DNA of 64,000 bases from Flavobacteriaceae bacterium (GCA_017852075.1 JAFMLQ010000002.1:1-64000); one strand, 5' to 3'; positions 17,925-27,429 are shown, counted from the stretch's first letter. Notes: a model not told the origin generated them from the sequence alone. Numbers and translations: made by a program.

Positions 17925-18937
17925 TTTTGTTGAATTAAGCGGATCATAAAATAGCTTTGCGCTCCAAATAGCAAGGAAGCGAAAATCAAATGTAGGGGTT
18001 GTGAAGAAAAGGGGAAATCAAAATAGAACATTAAAATACCACTGAGTATCTCTAGCCCAATTAAAAAAAGGATACTGAGAAAGACAGGAGGTAGGTATTG
18101 GGTTTGCCACAATCGGTAAAAAAGAAGTCCGTGAACTGCAAAGACAAGTAGCGAAAAGCTTCTGTGAAAATAAAAAAGAAAGGGCGCTTCTGACAGCCAT
18201 TTTGAAGCGGCATCGAGTCCCCAAAGGTGCATTTGATCGTCTACAAATTGACGTACCTGGGTACCCATCCCTATTTGAACTAGGGTTAAAAGAAGTCCTA
18301 CAGCTACCCAAACTTTGAATGAAAAAGAGCCAGGTAGGGTGGGTTTGGAGTCGTTTACTCTAGCCAAAAGATATACTAGTAATAACACCAAGAGAAGTGC
18401 CATTCCCATATGAATGGTGATTTTAAAAGGCAATAGGTTGGAATCCACAACAGTTTTTCCCAACCATGCCTGGAAACCCATTCCAAGTATTATTAAAAAG
18501 GAAATTAAGCTCGCAAGTCGATCTCTTTTAAATCGAAAAATCGAGGAAATAAAAAGTAATAAAGTAGCCAATCCGGCAAGTGCGCCCAAGAGTCGGTTAA
18601 TGAATTCAATCCAGGTGTGGGTGGGATTAAAAATGGCGTAGTCATGTCGGGTGTATGCTTCCCAATTTTCAGCTTGAAATTCAGTACCGCTTATAAAGTC
18701 TTTTGGGGCTACACGAAGGGACTCCTCTACAATAATTACCTGCCCTTTTTCATATGGATGTTGGGCTTTCCAATCCAGTTGGGCGCGTTCTGTAGGAGGG
18801 ATAAGATAGCCAAAACACTTGGGCCAGTCGGGACATCCCATACCACTGCCTGTCATTCGGACGATGGAACCTGCAGCAATGACCAAATAGACCAAAACCA
18901 AGCTGGTACGTAAAAAAAGGTTATAGCGTTTTTTCAT
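17921..18937 (-). CDS. ctaA: heme A synthase, COX15/CtaA family
   Basis: Inner-membrane enzyme that oxidises heme O to heme A for cytochrome oxidase, 338 residues, about eight transmembrane segments. The family N-terminal signature is VRMTGSGMGCPDWPKCFGY (about residues 27-45); heme-ligand histidines are expected in THTWIEFINR, TIHMGMALL, FHRSFS and HLIFASLLF, all visible. Its start overlaps the cca gene by 17 bp, showing tight coupling in an otherwise unrelated operon. The partner ctaB is not nearby. Confidence 0.94.
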   Translation of the reverse strand: MKKRYNLFLRTSLVLVYLVIAAGSIVRMTGSGMGCPDWPKCFGYLIPPTERAQLDWKAQHPYEKGQVIIVEESLRVAPKDFISGTEFQAENWEAYTRHDYAIFNPTHTWIEFINRLLGALAGLATLLLFISSIFRFKRDRLASLISFLIILGMGFQAWLGKTVVDSNLLPFKITIHMGMALLLVLLLVYLLARVNDSKPTLPGSFSFKVWVAVGLLLTLVQIGMGTQVRQFVDDQMHLWGLDAASKWLSEAPFLFYFHRSFSLLVFAVHGLLFYRLWQTQYLPPVFLSILFLIGLEILSGILMFYFDFPFSSQPLHLIFASLLFGAQSYFMIRLIQQK

Positions 18938-20360
18938 AAGGTTTTAAACCTAGTTTTTTCCCTTCTTCTTTCATTCGTTCAAATGCGGCTTCAAATTCAT
19001 TGGGAATCTCACCTTCTAAAATTGCTTCTTTAATGGCCTCTTTGATGACTCCTATTTCTTTGGAAGGCTTTAACCCAAAAAAACGCATTATGGCTTCTCC
19101 ACTCACAGGAGGTTGAAAATTTCGTAAATGGTCTTTTTCTTCTACCGCAATTATTTTTTCACGAACAATTTTAAAGTTATTATGGTAGCGTTCAAATCGT
19201 TTTGGATTTTTTGTTGTAATGTCTGCCTCACATAAGGTGATTAGGTCATCAATATACGGACCTGCGTCAAAAACTAGACGACGAACTGCAGCGTCGCTCA
19301 CGTGGTCTTCGGCAATTATGATGGGTCGTGAACTCATGAAAACCAATTTTTGAACGTATTTCATTTTATCATTGAGGGGCATTTTTAAGCGTTTGAAGAT
19401 TTTATAAATCATTTTGGCACCTACAAATTCATGATTGTGAAAAGTCCATCCGGTGGGCGGCTTAAATTTTTTTGTAGGTGCTTTTCCTATATCGTGAAAT
19501 AATGCGGCCCAACGCAACCAAATATCATCGGAATGAGGACAGAGATTGTCCACTACTTCAAGCGTGTGGTAAAAGTTGTCCTTATGTCGTTGTCCTTCGA
19601 CTTCTTCCACTCCTTTGAGTGCAATTAGTTCTGGAAGAATATGATTTAGAAGGCCCGTTTTTTCAAGCAAAACAAACCCTTTTGAAGGTTTTTCTGTGGC
19701 GAGTATTTTAGTAATTTCATCTACAATCCGTTCTTTTGAGATAATCTCAATTCGTGCAGCATTTTTGGAAATTGCGGCAAGGGAATCTTCTTCGATTTTA
19801 AAATCAAGTTGTGAGGCAAAACGAATGGCTCTGAGCATTCGCAAGGGGTCGTCAGAATAAGTAATATCAGGGTCTAATGGTGTTTTTAGTATTTTTGTTT
19901 TTAAATCAGAAATACCATTAAATGGATCTAAGAGCTTACCAAAATCATTCTTATTCAAACTTACAGCCAACGCATTGATAGTGAAATCTCTTCGGTTTTG
20001 ATCGTCTTCCAATGTGCCCGGTACTACCTCTGGATTTCGACTGCTTTCAGAATAAGATTCTTTTCTGGCACCTACAAATTCAATATCCATTTCTTTCCAT
20101 TGAATCATAGCTGTGCCATAGGTTTTAAAAACTTGAACTGGTTTGGCTCCTTTCAATTTTTTTTGAACGGCTTGGGCTAACTCAATACCTGAGCCTAAAG
20201 CTACAATGTCGATGTCTTTTTTCTGTCCTCGACCCAATAAGTGATCTCGGACAAAACCTCCGATCACATAGGCATCAAGCTCTAGATCTGAAACGACCTC
20301 TCGCACCACCTTAAAAAGTGGAGATGATAGCGATTTCGAAAAGTCCTCCTGTAGTTCCAC
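18921..20360 (-). CDS. CCA tRNA nucleotidyltransferase / poly(A) polymerase family, HD domain
   Basis: 479-residue class-II nucleotidyltransferase that repairs or adds the tRNA 3' CCA. Residues about 20-150 form the head domain (YVIGGFVRDHLLG, KDIDIVALG with the catalytic aspartates, RRDFTINALAV); the RNA-binding domain has DPLRMLRAIRFASQL; residues about 250-400 are an HD domain (LFHDIGKAPTK). The start is GTG: no upstream ATG is available before a stop, and the first in-frame ATG is far inside the domain. The HD domain suggests additional 2',3'-phosphatase or phosphodiesterase activity, as in family members. Confidence 0.9.
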   Translation of the reverse strand: MELQEDFSKSLSSPLFKVVREVVSDLELDAYVIGGFVRDHLLGRGQKKDIDIVALGSGIELAQAVQKKLKGAKPVQVFKTYGTAMIQWKEMDIEFVGARKESYSESSRNPEVVPGTLEDDQNRRDFTINALAVSLNKNDFGKLLDPFNGISDLKTKILKTPLDPDITYSDDPLRMLRAIRFASQLDFKIEEDSLAAISKNAARIEIISKERIVDEITKILATEKPSKGFVLLEKTGLLNHILPELIALKGVEEVEGQRHKDNFYHTLEVVDNLCPHSDDIWLRWAALFHDIGKAPTKKFKPPTGWTFHNHEFVGAKMIYKIFKRLKMPLNDKMKYVQKLVFMSSRPIIIAEDHVSDAAVRRLVFDAGPYIDDLITLCEADITTKNPKRFERYHNNFKIVREKIIAVEEKDHLRNFQPPVSGEAIMRFFGLKPSKEIGVIKEAIKEAILEGEIPNEFEAAFERMKEEGKKLGLKPYEKTL

Positions 20361-20432
20361 TTTTATGTTTCTTAATTATCTATTTTTTATTGTAGCTTTT
20401 ATTTTCTAAGATTCATTTAGAATCTTTATCTG

Positions 20433-21239
20433 CTAAACTGCCACATCGTGGTTTCTTAATGCCTCGTTTAGTGAAGTTTTTTTGTCTGTACTTTCTTTTC
20501 TCTTTCCGATGATCAAAGCACAGGGGACTTGAAATTCTCCAGCGGGAAAACTTTTGGTATAACTTCCAGGAATCACCACAGAACGAGAAGGTACAAACCC
20601 TTTGTGTTCTTTTGGGGACGTTCCTGTAACATCTATAATTTTAGTAGAAGCAGTAAGAACCACATTGGCACCTAAAACAGCTTCTTTTTCCACACGTACA
20701 CCTTCTACCACGATACAACGGGATCCAATAAAAGCATTGTCTTCTATAATGACAGGGGCGGCTTGAAGGGGCTCTAAAACACCTCCAATTCCTACGCCTC
20801 CGCTGAGGTGAACATTTTTGCCTATCTGAGCACAACTACCCACAGTAGCCCAAGTATCTACCATAGTCCCTTCGTCTACATAAGCCCCAATATTGACAAA
20901 GCTGGGCATTAGAATGACCCCTTTTGAAATATAGGCACCGTGTCTTGATACGGCGTGAGGAACTACACGGATTCCTTTTTCTTGATATCCTGTTTTAAGA
21001 GGTATTTTGTCATGAAATTCTAAGGGTCCCGCTTCCAAAGTTTCCATTTTTTGGATGGGAAAATACAATACAACGGCTTTTTTTATCCATTCATTTACTT
21101 TCCATCCTGTTTCACTAGGTTCGGCAACACGGAGTTTACCTTCATCCAATTGACGGATTACAGTCCGTATGGTCTCTTGTACGGTTGCATCTTCTAGTAA
21201 GGATCGGTTTTCCCAAGCGGATTCTATAAGTTCCTTCAT
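20433..21239 (-). CDS. dapD: 2,3,4,5-tetrahydropyridine-2,6-dicarboxylate N-succinyltransferase
   Basis: Lysine/diaminopimelate pathway enzyme with a left-handed beta-helix, 268 residues from the ATG at 21239 (MKELIESAWENR). Seen: hexapeptide repeats through GAYISKGVILMPSFVNIGAY, MVDTWATVGSCAQIG, HLSGGVGIGGVLEP and AFIGSRCIVVEGV. A longer frame from 21317 exists but its extra 26 residues are unlike the family, and a -7 promoter box at 21254-21261 lies inside it. It succinylates tetrahydrodipicolinate, the product of DapB, also in this window. Confidence 0.95.
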   Translation of the reverse strand: MKELIESAWENRSLLEDATVQETIRTVIRQLDEGKLRVAEPSETGWKVNEWIKKAVVLYFPIQKMETLEAGPLEFHDKIPLKTGYQEKGIRVVPHAVSRHGAYISKGVILMPSFVNIGAYVDEGTMVDTWATVGSCAQIGKNVHLSGGVGIGGVLEPLQAAPVIIEDNAFIGSRCIVVEGVRVEKEAVLGANVVLTASTKIIDVTGTSPKEHKGFVPSRSVVIPGSYTKSFPAGEFQVPCALIIGKRKESTDKKTSLNEALRNHDVAV

Positions 21240-21253
21240 TTCCAAATTTTTGT

Positions 21254-21261
21254 CAAAGGTA
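21254..21261 (-). promoter_or_regulatory. dapD -7 promoter element
   Basis: On the minus strand TACCTTTG fits TAnnTTTG and ends 14 bp before the dapD ATG at 21239. No clear TTG is present at the usual distance. Confidence 0.55.
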
Positions 21262-21306
21262 AAGAATTCGAAACGATTGAAATGAAGCAGATCTGAACGA
21301 AAAAGG

Positions 21307-21314
21307 TATATTTG
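21307..21314 (+). promoter_or_regulatory. ruvX -7 promoter element
   Basis: TATATTTG fits TAnnTTTG and lies 13 bp before the ruvX ATG, divergent from the dapD element about 50 bp away. Confidence 0.55.
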
Positions 21315-21327
21315 CAAAAAAATAATT

Positions 21328-21750
21328 ATGGGCTGTTTGGTAGGGATTGATTATGGAACAAAACGGACTGGATTGGCCTGTACCGATCCGAATCAACTCA
21401 TTGCAAGCGGTCTTAAAAACCTTCCTACCCACGAAGTAATTCCTTTTTTAAAAGTCTTTTTTGAAAAAGAAAAAGTAGCCGGTTTTGTTGTAGGTAAACC
21501 CCTTCAGAAAGACGGTACTCCTGCTCCTGTAGAGGAACATATCAAAGTTTTTTTGAAGTCCCTTGAAGCACAATTCCCGGATTGTAAAATCAATAGACAT
21601 GACGAACGTTATACTTCTAAAATGGCTCTACAAGCTATGATCGATGGGGGATTAAAGAAAAAACAACGCGCAGACAAGGGTATGGTAGATCAGGTAAGTG
21701 CCACCTTGATTCTGCAATCTTTTTTGAACTATAAAATGAATGTACTATGA
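21328..21750 (+). CDS. ruvX: putative Holliday junction resolvase, YqgF/RuvX family
   Basis: 140-residue RNase H-fold nuclease. The first acidic active-site residue is in VGIDYGTKRTGLA (Asp8), the second region is HDERYTSKMA, and DKGMVDQVSATLIL carries the third. The family acts on Holliday junctions and in 16S rRNA 5'-end maturation. It overlaps def by 4 bp (ATGA), so the two are translationally coupled. Confidence 0.93.
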   Translation: MGCLVGIDYGTKRTGLACTDPNQLIASGLKNLPTHEVIPFLKVFFEKEKVAGFVVGKPLQKDGTPAPVEEHIKVFLKSLEAQFPDCKINRHDERYTSKMALQAMIDGGLKKKQRADKGMVDQVSATLILQSFLNYKMNVL

Positions 21751-22334
21751 TATTACCCATAGTAGCTTATGGCAGTCCTGTTTTAAAACGAGTAGCCGAT
21801 ACAATTACTCCTGATTATCCCAATTTAGAAACACTTATTGAGAACATGTGGGAAACCATGTATGCATCTCATGGGGTGGGTCTCGCCGCCCCTCAAATTG
21901 GTTTATCCATTCGACTTTTTGTCATTGACGCATCCCCTTTTGTGGATGAAGAGGAAATGGATCAAGAAGAAATTCAGACTTTGAAGGATTTTAAAAAAGT
22001 ATTTATCAATCCAACAATCATAGATGAAGAGGGATCATTTTGGGCTTTTAATGAAGGTTGTTTAAGTATACCTGAAGTTAGGGAAGATGTGTCACGAAGA
22101 GAACAAATTTCTATTTCGTACTTCGACGAAAATTTCACACCTCAAAGGCTCCAGTTAAATGGACTTGCAGCCCGTGTGGTCCAACACGAATACGATCACA
22201 TTGAGGGGGTATTGTTTACAGATCATCTGTCACCTCTAAAAAAAAGAATAATTAAAAATAGACTTATCGCAATTTCAAAAGGAGCCATCTCAGTGGATTA
22301 CCTGATGAAGTTTCCTAAAAAATCAAGAAGATAA
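21747..22334 (+). CDS. def: peptide deformylase
   Basis: Metal-dependent enzyme removing the formyl group from nascent proteins, 195 residues. All three motifs are present: GVGLAAPQIG (43-52), EGCLSIPEV with metal ligand Cys105, and HEYDH (147-151) with two histidine ligands and the catalytic glutamate. The DEEEMDQEE insertion around residue 70 is a length feature of the Bacteroidota type. It sits in the ruvX-def-DUF5606-mazG unit. Confidence 0.97.
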   Translation: MILPIVAYGSPVLKRVADTITPDYPNLETLIENMWETMYASHGVGLAAPQIGLSIRLFVIDASPFVDEEEMDQEEIQTLKDFKKVFINPTIIDEEGSFWAFNEGCLSIPEVREDVSRREQISISYFDENFTPQRLQLNGLAARVVQHEYDHIEGVLFTDHLSPLKKRIIKNRLIAISKGAISVDYLMKFPKKSRR

Positions 22335-22336
22335 TA

Positions 22337-22777
22337 ATGGATTTAAAAAAAATACTTTCGATTTCTGGACGACCAGGTTTGTACCAGATGAATGCGCAAA
22401 CTAGAGGTGGTGTGGTGGCTACTTCTCTCTTAGATGGGAAAAGAATAGTGACTTCGCCTGCACAGCAAATCAGTATTTTGGGTGAAATTCAGATTTACTG
22501 CATCGGAAAAGAAGTTCCCTTAACGGAAGTTTTTGAAAAAATCCTAGCTCTTGAACAAGGAGGTATCGCTAGGGTAAAACCCAAAGCTCCCGTTACAGAT
22601 CTGGAGGCTTATTTTTTTGAGGTACTTGAGGATTATGATGAAGATCGAGTGTACCCTAGTGATATTAAAAAAATCATTCAGTGGTATAATTTATTGGTAG
22701 AACAAAAAATCATTTCACTTTCAAAGCCAAAGACCCCTCCAAAAAAGGAATCGAATCCCAAGGCAGAGAAAGAATGA
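22337..22777 (+). CDS. DUF5606 domain protein
   Basis: 146 residues, cytosolic, of the DUF5606 family known from Bacteroidota. The start MDLKKILSISGRPGLYQMN and the segment GGVVATSLLDGKRIVTS are typical. The C-terminus is a lysine- and proline-rich tail (SKPKTPPKKE). It lies 2 bp after def and overlaps mazG by 4 bp. No function is known. Confidence 0.88.
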   Translation: MDLKKILSISGRPGLYQMNAQTRGGVVATSLLDGKRIVTSPAQQISILGEIQIYCIGKEVPLTEVFEKILALEQGGIARVKPKAPVTDLEAYFFEVLEDYDEDRVYPSDIKKIIQWYNLLVEQKIISLSKPKTPPKKESNPKAEKE

Positions 22778-23565
22778 GTTCAAAAGCAGAAAAGTTAGAA
22801 GCTTTTGGACGTTTGTTGGATATTATGGACAGGCTCAGAGCAGAATGTCCTTGGGATAAGAAGCAAACCTTTGAAAGTTTACGGCATTTAACTATAGAAG
22901 AGACCTATGAGCTAGGAGATGCTATTTTATCGGGCAATCGTTCAGAGATAAAAAAGGAGCTAGGTGATTTATTACTTCACATTGTTTTTTATTCCAAATT
23001 AGGCAGTGAAGAAAAGGCCTTTGATATTTCAGATGTAGCTCATGAAATTTGTGAAAAGCTGATTTATCGACACCCTCATATTTACGGAGATGTCAAAGTT
23101 CAAGATGAAGCTGAAGTTAAAAAGAACTGGGAAGCTCTAAAGCTGAAAGAAGGTAAAAAAACAGTTTTGGGAGGCGTACCAAAAGGTTTGCCTGCCTTGG
23201 TCAAAGCACAACGTATCCAGGATAAAGTAGCGGGAGTGGGATTTGATTGGGACACCACAGACCAAGTCTGGGAAAAGGTGCAAGAAGAATTGAGGGAATT
23301 TCAAGAAGAGATAGCAAAAGGGGATTCCAATAAAAGCGAAGAGGAATTTGGCGATGTATTATTTTCTTTGATCAATTACGCTCGATTTTTAAAAATCAAT
23401 CCTGACACCGCACTTGAACGAACCAATCAAAAATTTATTCAGCGATTCAACTACTTGGAAACCAAAGCTCAAGAAATGGGAAAAACAATTGGCGCAATGT
23501 CGCTAAAAGAAATGGAAGCGCTTTGGATGGAATCAAAAAATCATTCTTCTTCTCCAGGTTCTTGA
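22774..23565 (+). CDS. mazG: nucleoside triphosphate pyrophosphohydrolase
   Basis: All-alpha NTP pyrophosphohydrolase that hydrolyses (d)NTPs to NMPs and so cleans the pool, 263 residues. Two MazG domains are seen: the first opens with ECPWDKKQTFESL and has EETYELGDAI and KKELGDLLLHIVFY, the second has EFGDVLFSLINYARF. The ExxE and ExxD metal sites are intact in both. It is the last gene of its unit and its 3' end overlaps the convergent DUF349 gene by 25 bp. Confidence 0.95.
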   Translation: MSSKAEKLEAFGRLLDIMDRLRAECPWDKKQTFESLRHLTIEETYELGDAILSGNRSEIKKELGDLLLHIVFYSKLGSEEKAFDISDVAHEICEKLIYRHPHIYGDVKVQDEAEVKKNWEALKLKEGKKTVLGGVPKGLPALVKAQRIQDKVAGVGFDWDTTDQVWEKVQEELREFQEEIAKGDSNKSEEEFGDVLFSLINYARFLKINPDTALERTNQKFIQRFNYLETKAQEMGKTIGAMSLKEMEALWMESKNHSSSPGS

Positions 23566-25604
23566 TCTTGAGGATCAGTATTGTTTTCTGCGGCAGCTGC
23601 TTCTCGAACTAATTTTTCCTGTGCATTTTTAATTTGCTTTAGGCGAATGTATTCCTCTTTTGTTTTGTCGATTTTGTTCTGACAACTAAGAATTTGTTTT
23701 TCTACGTTTTTATACAGAGGGTTCTCACTACTTGAGTTAGAGAAAAATTCCAAATTATTTTCTAGCTGGGTTAATTCTGCCTTTAAATTTGAGAGATTGT
23801 TTCGTACCGATTGAAATTCTTTATCGAGACGCTCTGGGTCGTTCTGAAGTAAATTTGCTTGCAAAGCTTTAAGAACCTCGTTTAGGTCATTTTTCTCCAA
23901 TCCTGCACTTTTGATTTGCTGTATGAGTGCATTGGAGAAAGATTGATTCATTTTAGATTCATTGCTTGAATCTAAACTTCCCAGTTGATTCCAAGCTTCC
24001 CACTGATCGAAATATTCATTTTTAAGTGTTTCTTTCTCAGGAGTAAATTGGTGTGTCTTAACTTTCTCTAAAAGTGCAGTTTTTTCCTTCAACACATTTT
24101 CTTGCTCAGCAGTAAGGCGTTGATATCCTGATTTTAATCGGTCAAAATATTCTTTCTGAAAGTCAGAAAATTCTTTCCAAAGTTTATTGTCCAATTTTCG
24201 GGGAACAAAACCTATGCTTTTCCATTCTTTTTGAATGTCTTTCATGTCTTGCACCTTGGTGTCCCAATTTTCAAGCTCTAAAATTTCTTTTGACCGTTCA
24301 ATCAGTGCTTTCTTGGATTCAATATTGGTATTGAAGGCTTTTTTCTGTTCTTTGTAAAAAAGATTCTTTAAGCGCATGAATTCTGTACCGATTTCTCTAA
24401 AACTTTTCCAAGAAGCCTTACTTTCCTTTGCAGGGACAAATCCAATAGCTTTGAATGCATCTCTTAAAGAATTAAATTTTTTAAGTGCATTTTGCCAAGC
24501 GTTATGAGTTTCAGGTGTTTGTTCGATTAAGGATCGCATTTCTTTAAGAAGGGCTTCTTTTTTTGCGAGGTTTTCTTTCATCGCCCCAACCACATCTTTT
24601 TGGTACTCTTGTCTTCGTGATTGGATGATTTTAGATGCATTTTGAAAACGAGTCCATAGGTCTTCACGATGTTCTTTGGCTACGGGACCTAAATCGTTTT
24701 TCCACTGTTGGTGAAGGATATTTAAATCTCTACTGGCTTTGATAATGTCAGGGTATTCTTGCAAAGCCTCTGCACGTTCTATAATTTTGAGCTTCTCTTC
24801 GTAATTGTGTTTGAAGTCGAGCTCTCTAAACTCCCTATCCAAATGCAAAAAGGCATAAAAGCGCTCAACATGGTGCTTAAAAGTTTCCCAAAGGTTTTGA
24901 CTTTCACTTCTTGGAACCTGCCCTGTGTTGTACCAACTTTCCTGTAAGGTTCTAAAAGTTTTATAGGTTGTTGAATTGATTTGGTTTTGATCGATGAGGT
25001 TTTTTATTTCAGTAATTATGGCATTTCTGCGCTCCAAATTTACTTTCTGTATAGCCTCTTGATCTTTGAAATGGGTACGTCTTTTCTTCCGATATTCGAA
25101 GGTAATTTGGTCAAATCGTTTTTTGTATTCGGGCTTGAAAAAGAAATCAATTTCATTTCCCCCTTCCTCTATAAAACGTTTTTTTTGTTGCTCAACGTCG
25201 ACTTTAAATTTTTCTTCAAAGAGCGTATTAATGGTTTGGAGGCTTTTATGATTTTTTAACCACCGCTCGTCAGTGGATAGGTTTTGGTAAGCTTCGATGA
25301 GTTCTTCTATGCTTAGCTCAGTATAATCAACCTCTTTTTCATGAGTTTCTTCTTCTTCTTCTTCTTCCTGATTTTTTTCAGTTTTTTTGGCTTCGGTCTC
25401 TTCCTCTGAAGTGTTCTCTTGAGGAGAAATAATTTCTTTTTCTATTACCTCTTGCTTTGTTTTTTCAGATTTATCTAGGCCTTTAGCAGGACTTTCAATA
25501 GGGACTACTTCTTCTTTCGTTTGTGCTTCTTCTGAAGTTTCGTCTATTGTGTTTTGCGGCTTCTTTTGTTCCTCCGCACCAGGTTGTAGAGTATGCTCTT
25601 CCAT
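23541..25604 (-). CDS. DUF349 repeat protein
   Basis: 687 residues, without signal or membrane segment. The first 90 residues are a low-complexity acidic region (runs of Glu with Lys and Thr); the rest is predominantly helical with several DUF349 units, recognisable by repeated WKSIGFVPRK-, FKAIGFVPAKES- and WKNDLGPVAKE-like turns after W-x-x-G. The C-terminus is coiled coil. DUF349 proteins are widespread in Bacteroidota; I know no firm function. A likely promoter lies at 25667-25698. Confidence 0.88.
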   Translation of the reverse strand: MEEHTLQPGAEEQKKPQNTIDETSEEAQTKEEVVPIESPAKGLDKSEKTKQEVIEKEIISPQENTSEEETEAKKTEKNQEEEEEEETHEKEVDYTELSIEELIEAYQNLSTDERWLKNHKSLQTINTLFEEKFKVDVEQQKKRFIEEGGNEIDFFFKPEYKKRFDQITFEYRKKRRTHFKDQEAIQKVNLERRNAIITEIKNLIDQNQINSTTYKTFRTLQESWYNTGQVPRSESQNLWETFKHHVERFYAFLHLDREFRELDFKHNYEEKLKIIERAEALQEYPDIIKASRDLNILHQQWKNDLGPVAKEHREDLWTRFQNASKIIQSRRQEYQKDVVGAMKENLAKKEALLKEMRSLIEQTPETHNAWQNALKKFNSLRDAFKAIGFVPAKESKASWKSFREIGTEFMRLKNLFYKEQKKAFNTNIESKKALIERSKEILELENWDTKVQDMKDIQKEWKSIGFVPRKLDNKLWKEFSDFQKEYFDRLKSGYQRLTAEQENVLKEKTALLEKVKTHQFTPEKETLKNEYFDQWEAWNQLGSLDSSNESKMNQSFSNALIQQIKSAGLEKNDLNEVLKALQANLLQNDPERLDKEFQSVRNNLSNLKAELTQLENNLEFFSNSSSENPLYKNVEKQILSCQNKIDKTKEEYIRLKQIKNAQEKLVREAAAAENNTDPQDQEPGEEE

Positions 25605-25666
25605 GAGTAAATGTTGTATTGTTACAAATAATATACATTTTTTTTGAATTCTAAAAAAGAATTGTC

Positions 25667-25698
25667 CAAAATTAAGCTATTGATTCCAAAGCTCCCAA
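25667..25698 (-). promoter_or_regulatory. candidate promoter of the DUF349 gene
   Basis: Minus strand: TTG (25698-25696), 21 bp, TAATTTTG (25674-25667). It overlaps the end of aroE and would give a leader of roughly 55 bases. Confidence 0.42.
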
Positions 25699-26429
25699 GA
25701 TTTTTCCGCTTGATATACAAGCATTGAGTAGCCATTGCAGGTTATAGATCCTCGAGACTTTCCCTCTTTTAAAAATCTAGTTTCCTCAGGATTGTAAATT
25801 AAATCAAAAAGAAAATGTCTGGAATCTAAGTGTTCATATGGAATGGGAGGGGCTTCTTCTATATTTGGAAAAGTACCTACAGGAGTGGTGTTGACAATCA
25901 AATCGACCTTTTCTATAATTTCTTTGGTCAGGTCACCATAAGCAAGTTGGTTTTTCTGTGGGGTTCTCGACACAAACTGGTATTTACATTTTATTTGGTC
26001 CAAAACGTATTGAACAGCACCAGAAGCGCCTCCCGTGCCCAAAATCAATGCCTGTTTTGGGATTTTTTGATTGTGTTCCAATAAGGCTTTTTGAAAACCA
26101 ACGTGATCTGTATTGTGACCTACAGTTTTTCCTGAAGATTCGATCACAATGGTGTTTACGGCTTGAATGGTTGAGGCATCTTTGGTGAGTTGATCCAAAT
26201 AAGGAATCACAGTTTTTTTATAGGGAATGGTAACGTTCAGCCCAGAGGGTGTAACGCTACTGTTAAAGATTTCTTTAATATTATCAATAGATTGCAGGTC
26301 AAAATTGACGTAGCTATATCCTACCTTGTTTTCACTATCAAATTTATTCTTAAAATAAGTTCTCGAAAAAGAATAATCGATGTTCTTACCTACAAGGCCA
26401 AATTGTTTAGTCCGTTCTTTTTTTGTCAT
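25677..26429 (-). CDS. aroE: shikimate dehydrogenase
   Basis: NADP-dependent reduction of 3-dehydroshikimate in aromatic amino acid synthesis, 250 residues. Seen: FGLVGKNIDYSFSRTYF substrate-binding N-terminus, NVTIPYKK with the catalytic lysine, NTDHVGF with the catalytic aspartate, the Rossmann loop GTGGASGAV, NTTPVG and GYSMLVYQAE at the C-terminus. Its start overlaps the upstream DUF368 gene by 23 bp, so the two share a transcript. Confidence 0.94.
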   Translation of the reverse strand: MTKKERTKQFGLVGKNIDYSFSRTYFKNKFDSENKVGYSYVNFDLQSIDNIKEIFNSSVTPSGLNVTIPYKKTVIPYLDQLTKDASTIQAVNTIVIESSGKTVGHNTDHVGFQKALLEHNQKIPKQALILGTGGASGAVQYVLDQIKCKYQFVSRTPQKNQLAYGDLTKEIIEKVDLIVNTTPVGTFPNIEEAPPIPYEHLDSRHFLFDLIYNPEETRFLKEGKSRGSITCNGYSMLVYQAEKSWELWNQ

Positions 26430-27429
26430 AAAAATCTAATAAGAAAAGAAGACTAGCTCCTAATACAATCGTCAAAAATACACCATAGGTATCAATTTCA
26501 TGCATCTTTGGGAGGTAATAATTATAGTTAGAGAAGATTGGATTGCCAACGGAATTTAGTATTAGATTTCCATTTTCTGTGTATAAATATACTTTTGTTT
26601 TCCAGGGGTATACAAGCATTAGTGTTCCTGTGATAAAACCGATAATTGTTGCCAAGGTTTGTTTTGGAAATTTTTCCAATACCCATTTGAGAAGGTTTGA
26701 AAATAAAATCAATCCAACGAGCGAACCCAACGCAAATACACCCATAATGATAAGAAGTCTTTGTATGACTGGATCTGAAAGGGAATCAAGGTCAAGAAAT
26801 AGCGCTTCAGAAAGGACGAGGAAAAGCGCATTAACAGCATCTACTAAAAGGAGGTTGTAGTTTCCTAAAATCAAAAGTAAAAAAGATCCTGAAAGACCAG
26901 GTATAGTCATTCCCGATACACTGATAATTCCGCAGAAGAAAACAAAAAGCAATTGATCATTTTCTGCTACAGGGCGGGCAAAGCTGAGCGTCAGGCCTAT
27001 TGTGAGTCCTATCAGCAAGGCTAGGAGAGTTGTTTTTCCCCAAGTTTTAACTTGCCTAAAAACAAGGTATAATGAAGCGAGAATCATTCCAAAAAAAGCT
27101 CCTAAAACAAGGTTTTCATACTGATTAAGTAAATAATCCAACAGTAATGAAACACTGAAATAACTTAGGATGACCCCCCCAAAAAGTAAGCAGAGAAAAC
27201 GTCCATTAACATATTGCCAAAAACTGTGAAAACGACCGTTAATTAATAATTTTAGGGCTTTGCCATTGAGATGTTGAAAAGAATAAATAAGGGTTTTGTA
27301 AAATCCACCTACAAGTGCTACAATCCCTCCTGAAACCCCAGGGACTTTGTTGGCGGCACCCATTGCGATTCCTTTTAAAACAAGTAAAAATGCGGCTTTA
27401 GAAGAGGAGTTTGTTTTAATAGGTTTCAT
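26407..27429 (-). CDS. DUF368 polyprenyl-phosphate transporter family protein, copy 2
   Basis: 340-residue inner-membrane protein with about nine hydrophobic segments. DUF368 (PF04018) members have been shown in recent work to help recycle undecaprenyl phosphate across the membrane, for cell-wall and glycan synthesis. The signature is GAANKVPGVSGGIVALVGGFY near residue 20, and a second conserved loop, GMTIPGLSGSFLLLILG, lies mid-protein: two re-entrant-like PGxSG loops. It overlaps the other copy by 4 bp. Confidence 0.88.
   Translation of the reverse strand: MKPIKTNSSSKAAFLLVLKGIAMGAANKVPGVSGGIVALVGGFYKTLIYSFQHLNGKALKLLINGRFHSFWQYVNGRFLCLLFGGVILSYFSVSLLLDYLLNQYENLVLGAFFGMILASLYLVFRQVKTWGKTTLLALLIGLTIGLTLSFARPVAENDQLLFVFFCGIISVSGMTIPGLSGSFLLLILGNYNLLLVDAVNALFLVLSEALFLDLDSLSDPVIQRLLIIMGVFALGSLVGLILFSNLLKWVLEKFPKQTLATIIGFITGTLMLVYPWKTKVYLYTENGNLILNSVGNPIFSNYNYYLPKMHEIDTYGVFLTIVLGASLLFLLDFYDKKRTD

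Noticed and set aside
21240-21317. 26-residue N-terminal extension of dapD
   Set aside because: The extension is unlike the family and contains the -7 box at 21254-21261.
25643-25663. GAATTC-like inverted repeat after aroE
   Set aside because: The stem is AT-rich and no T run follows on the minus strand; not convincing as a terminator.
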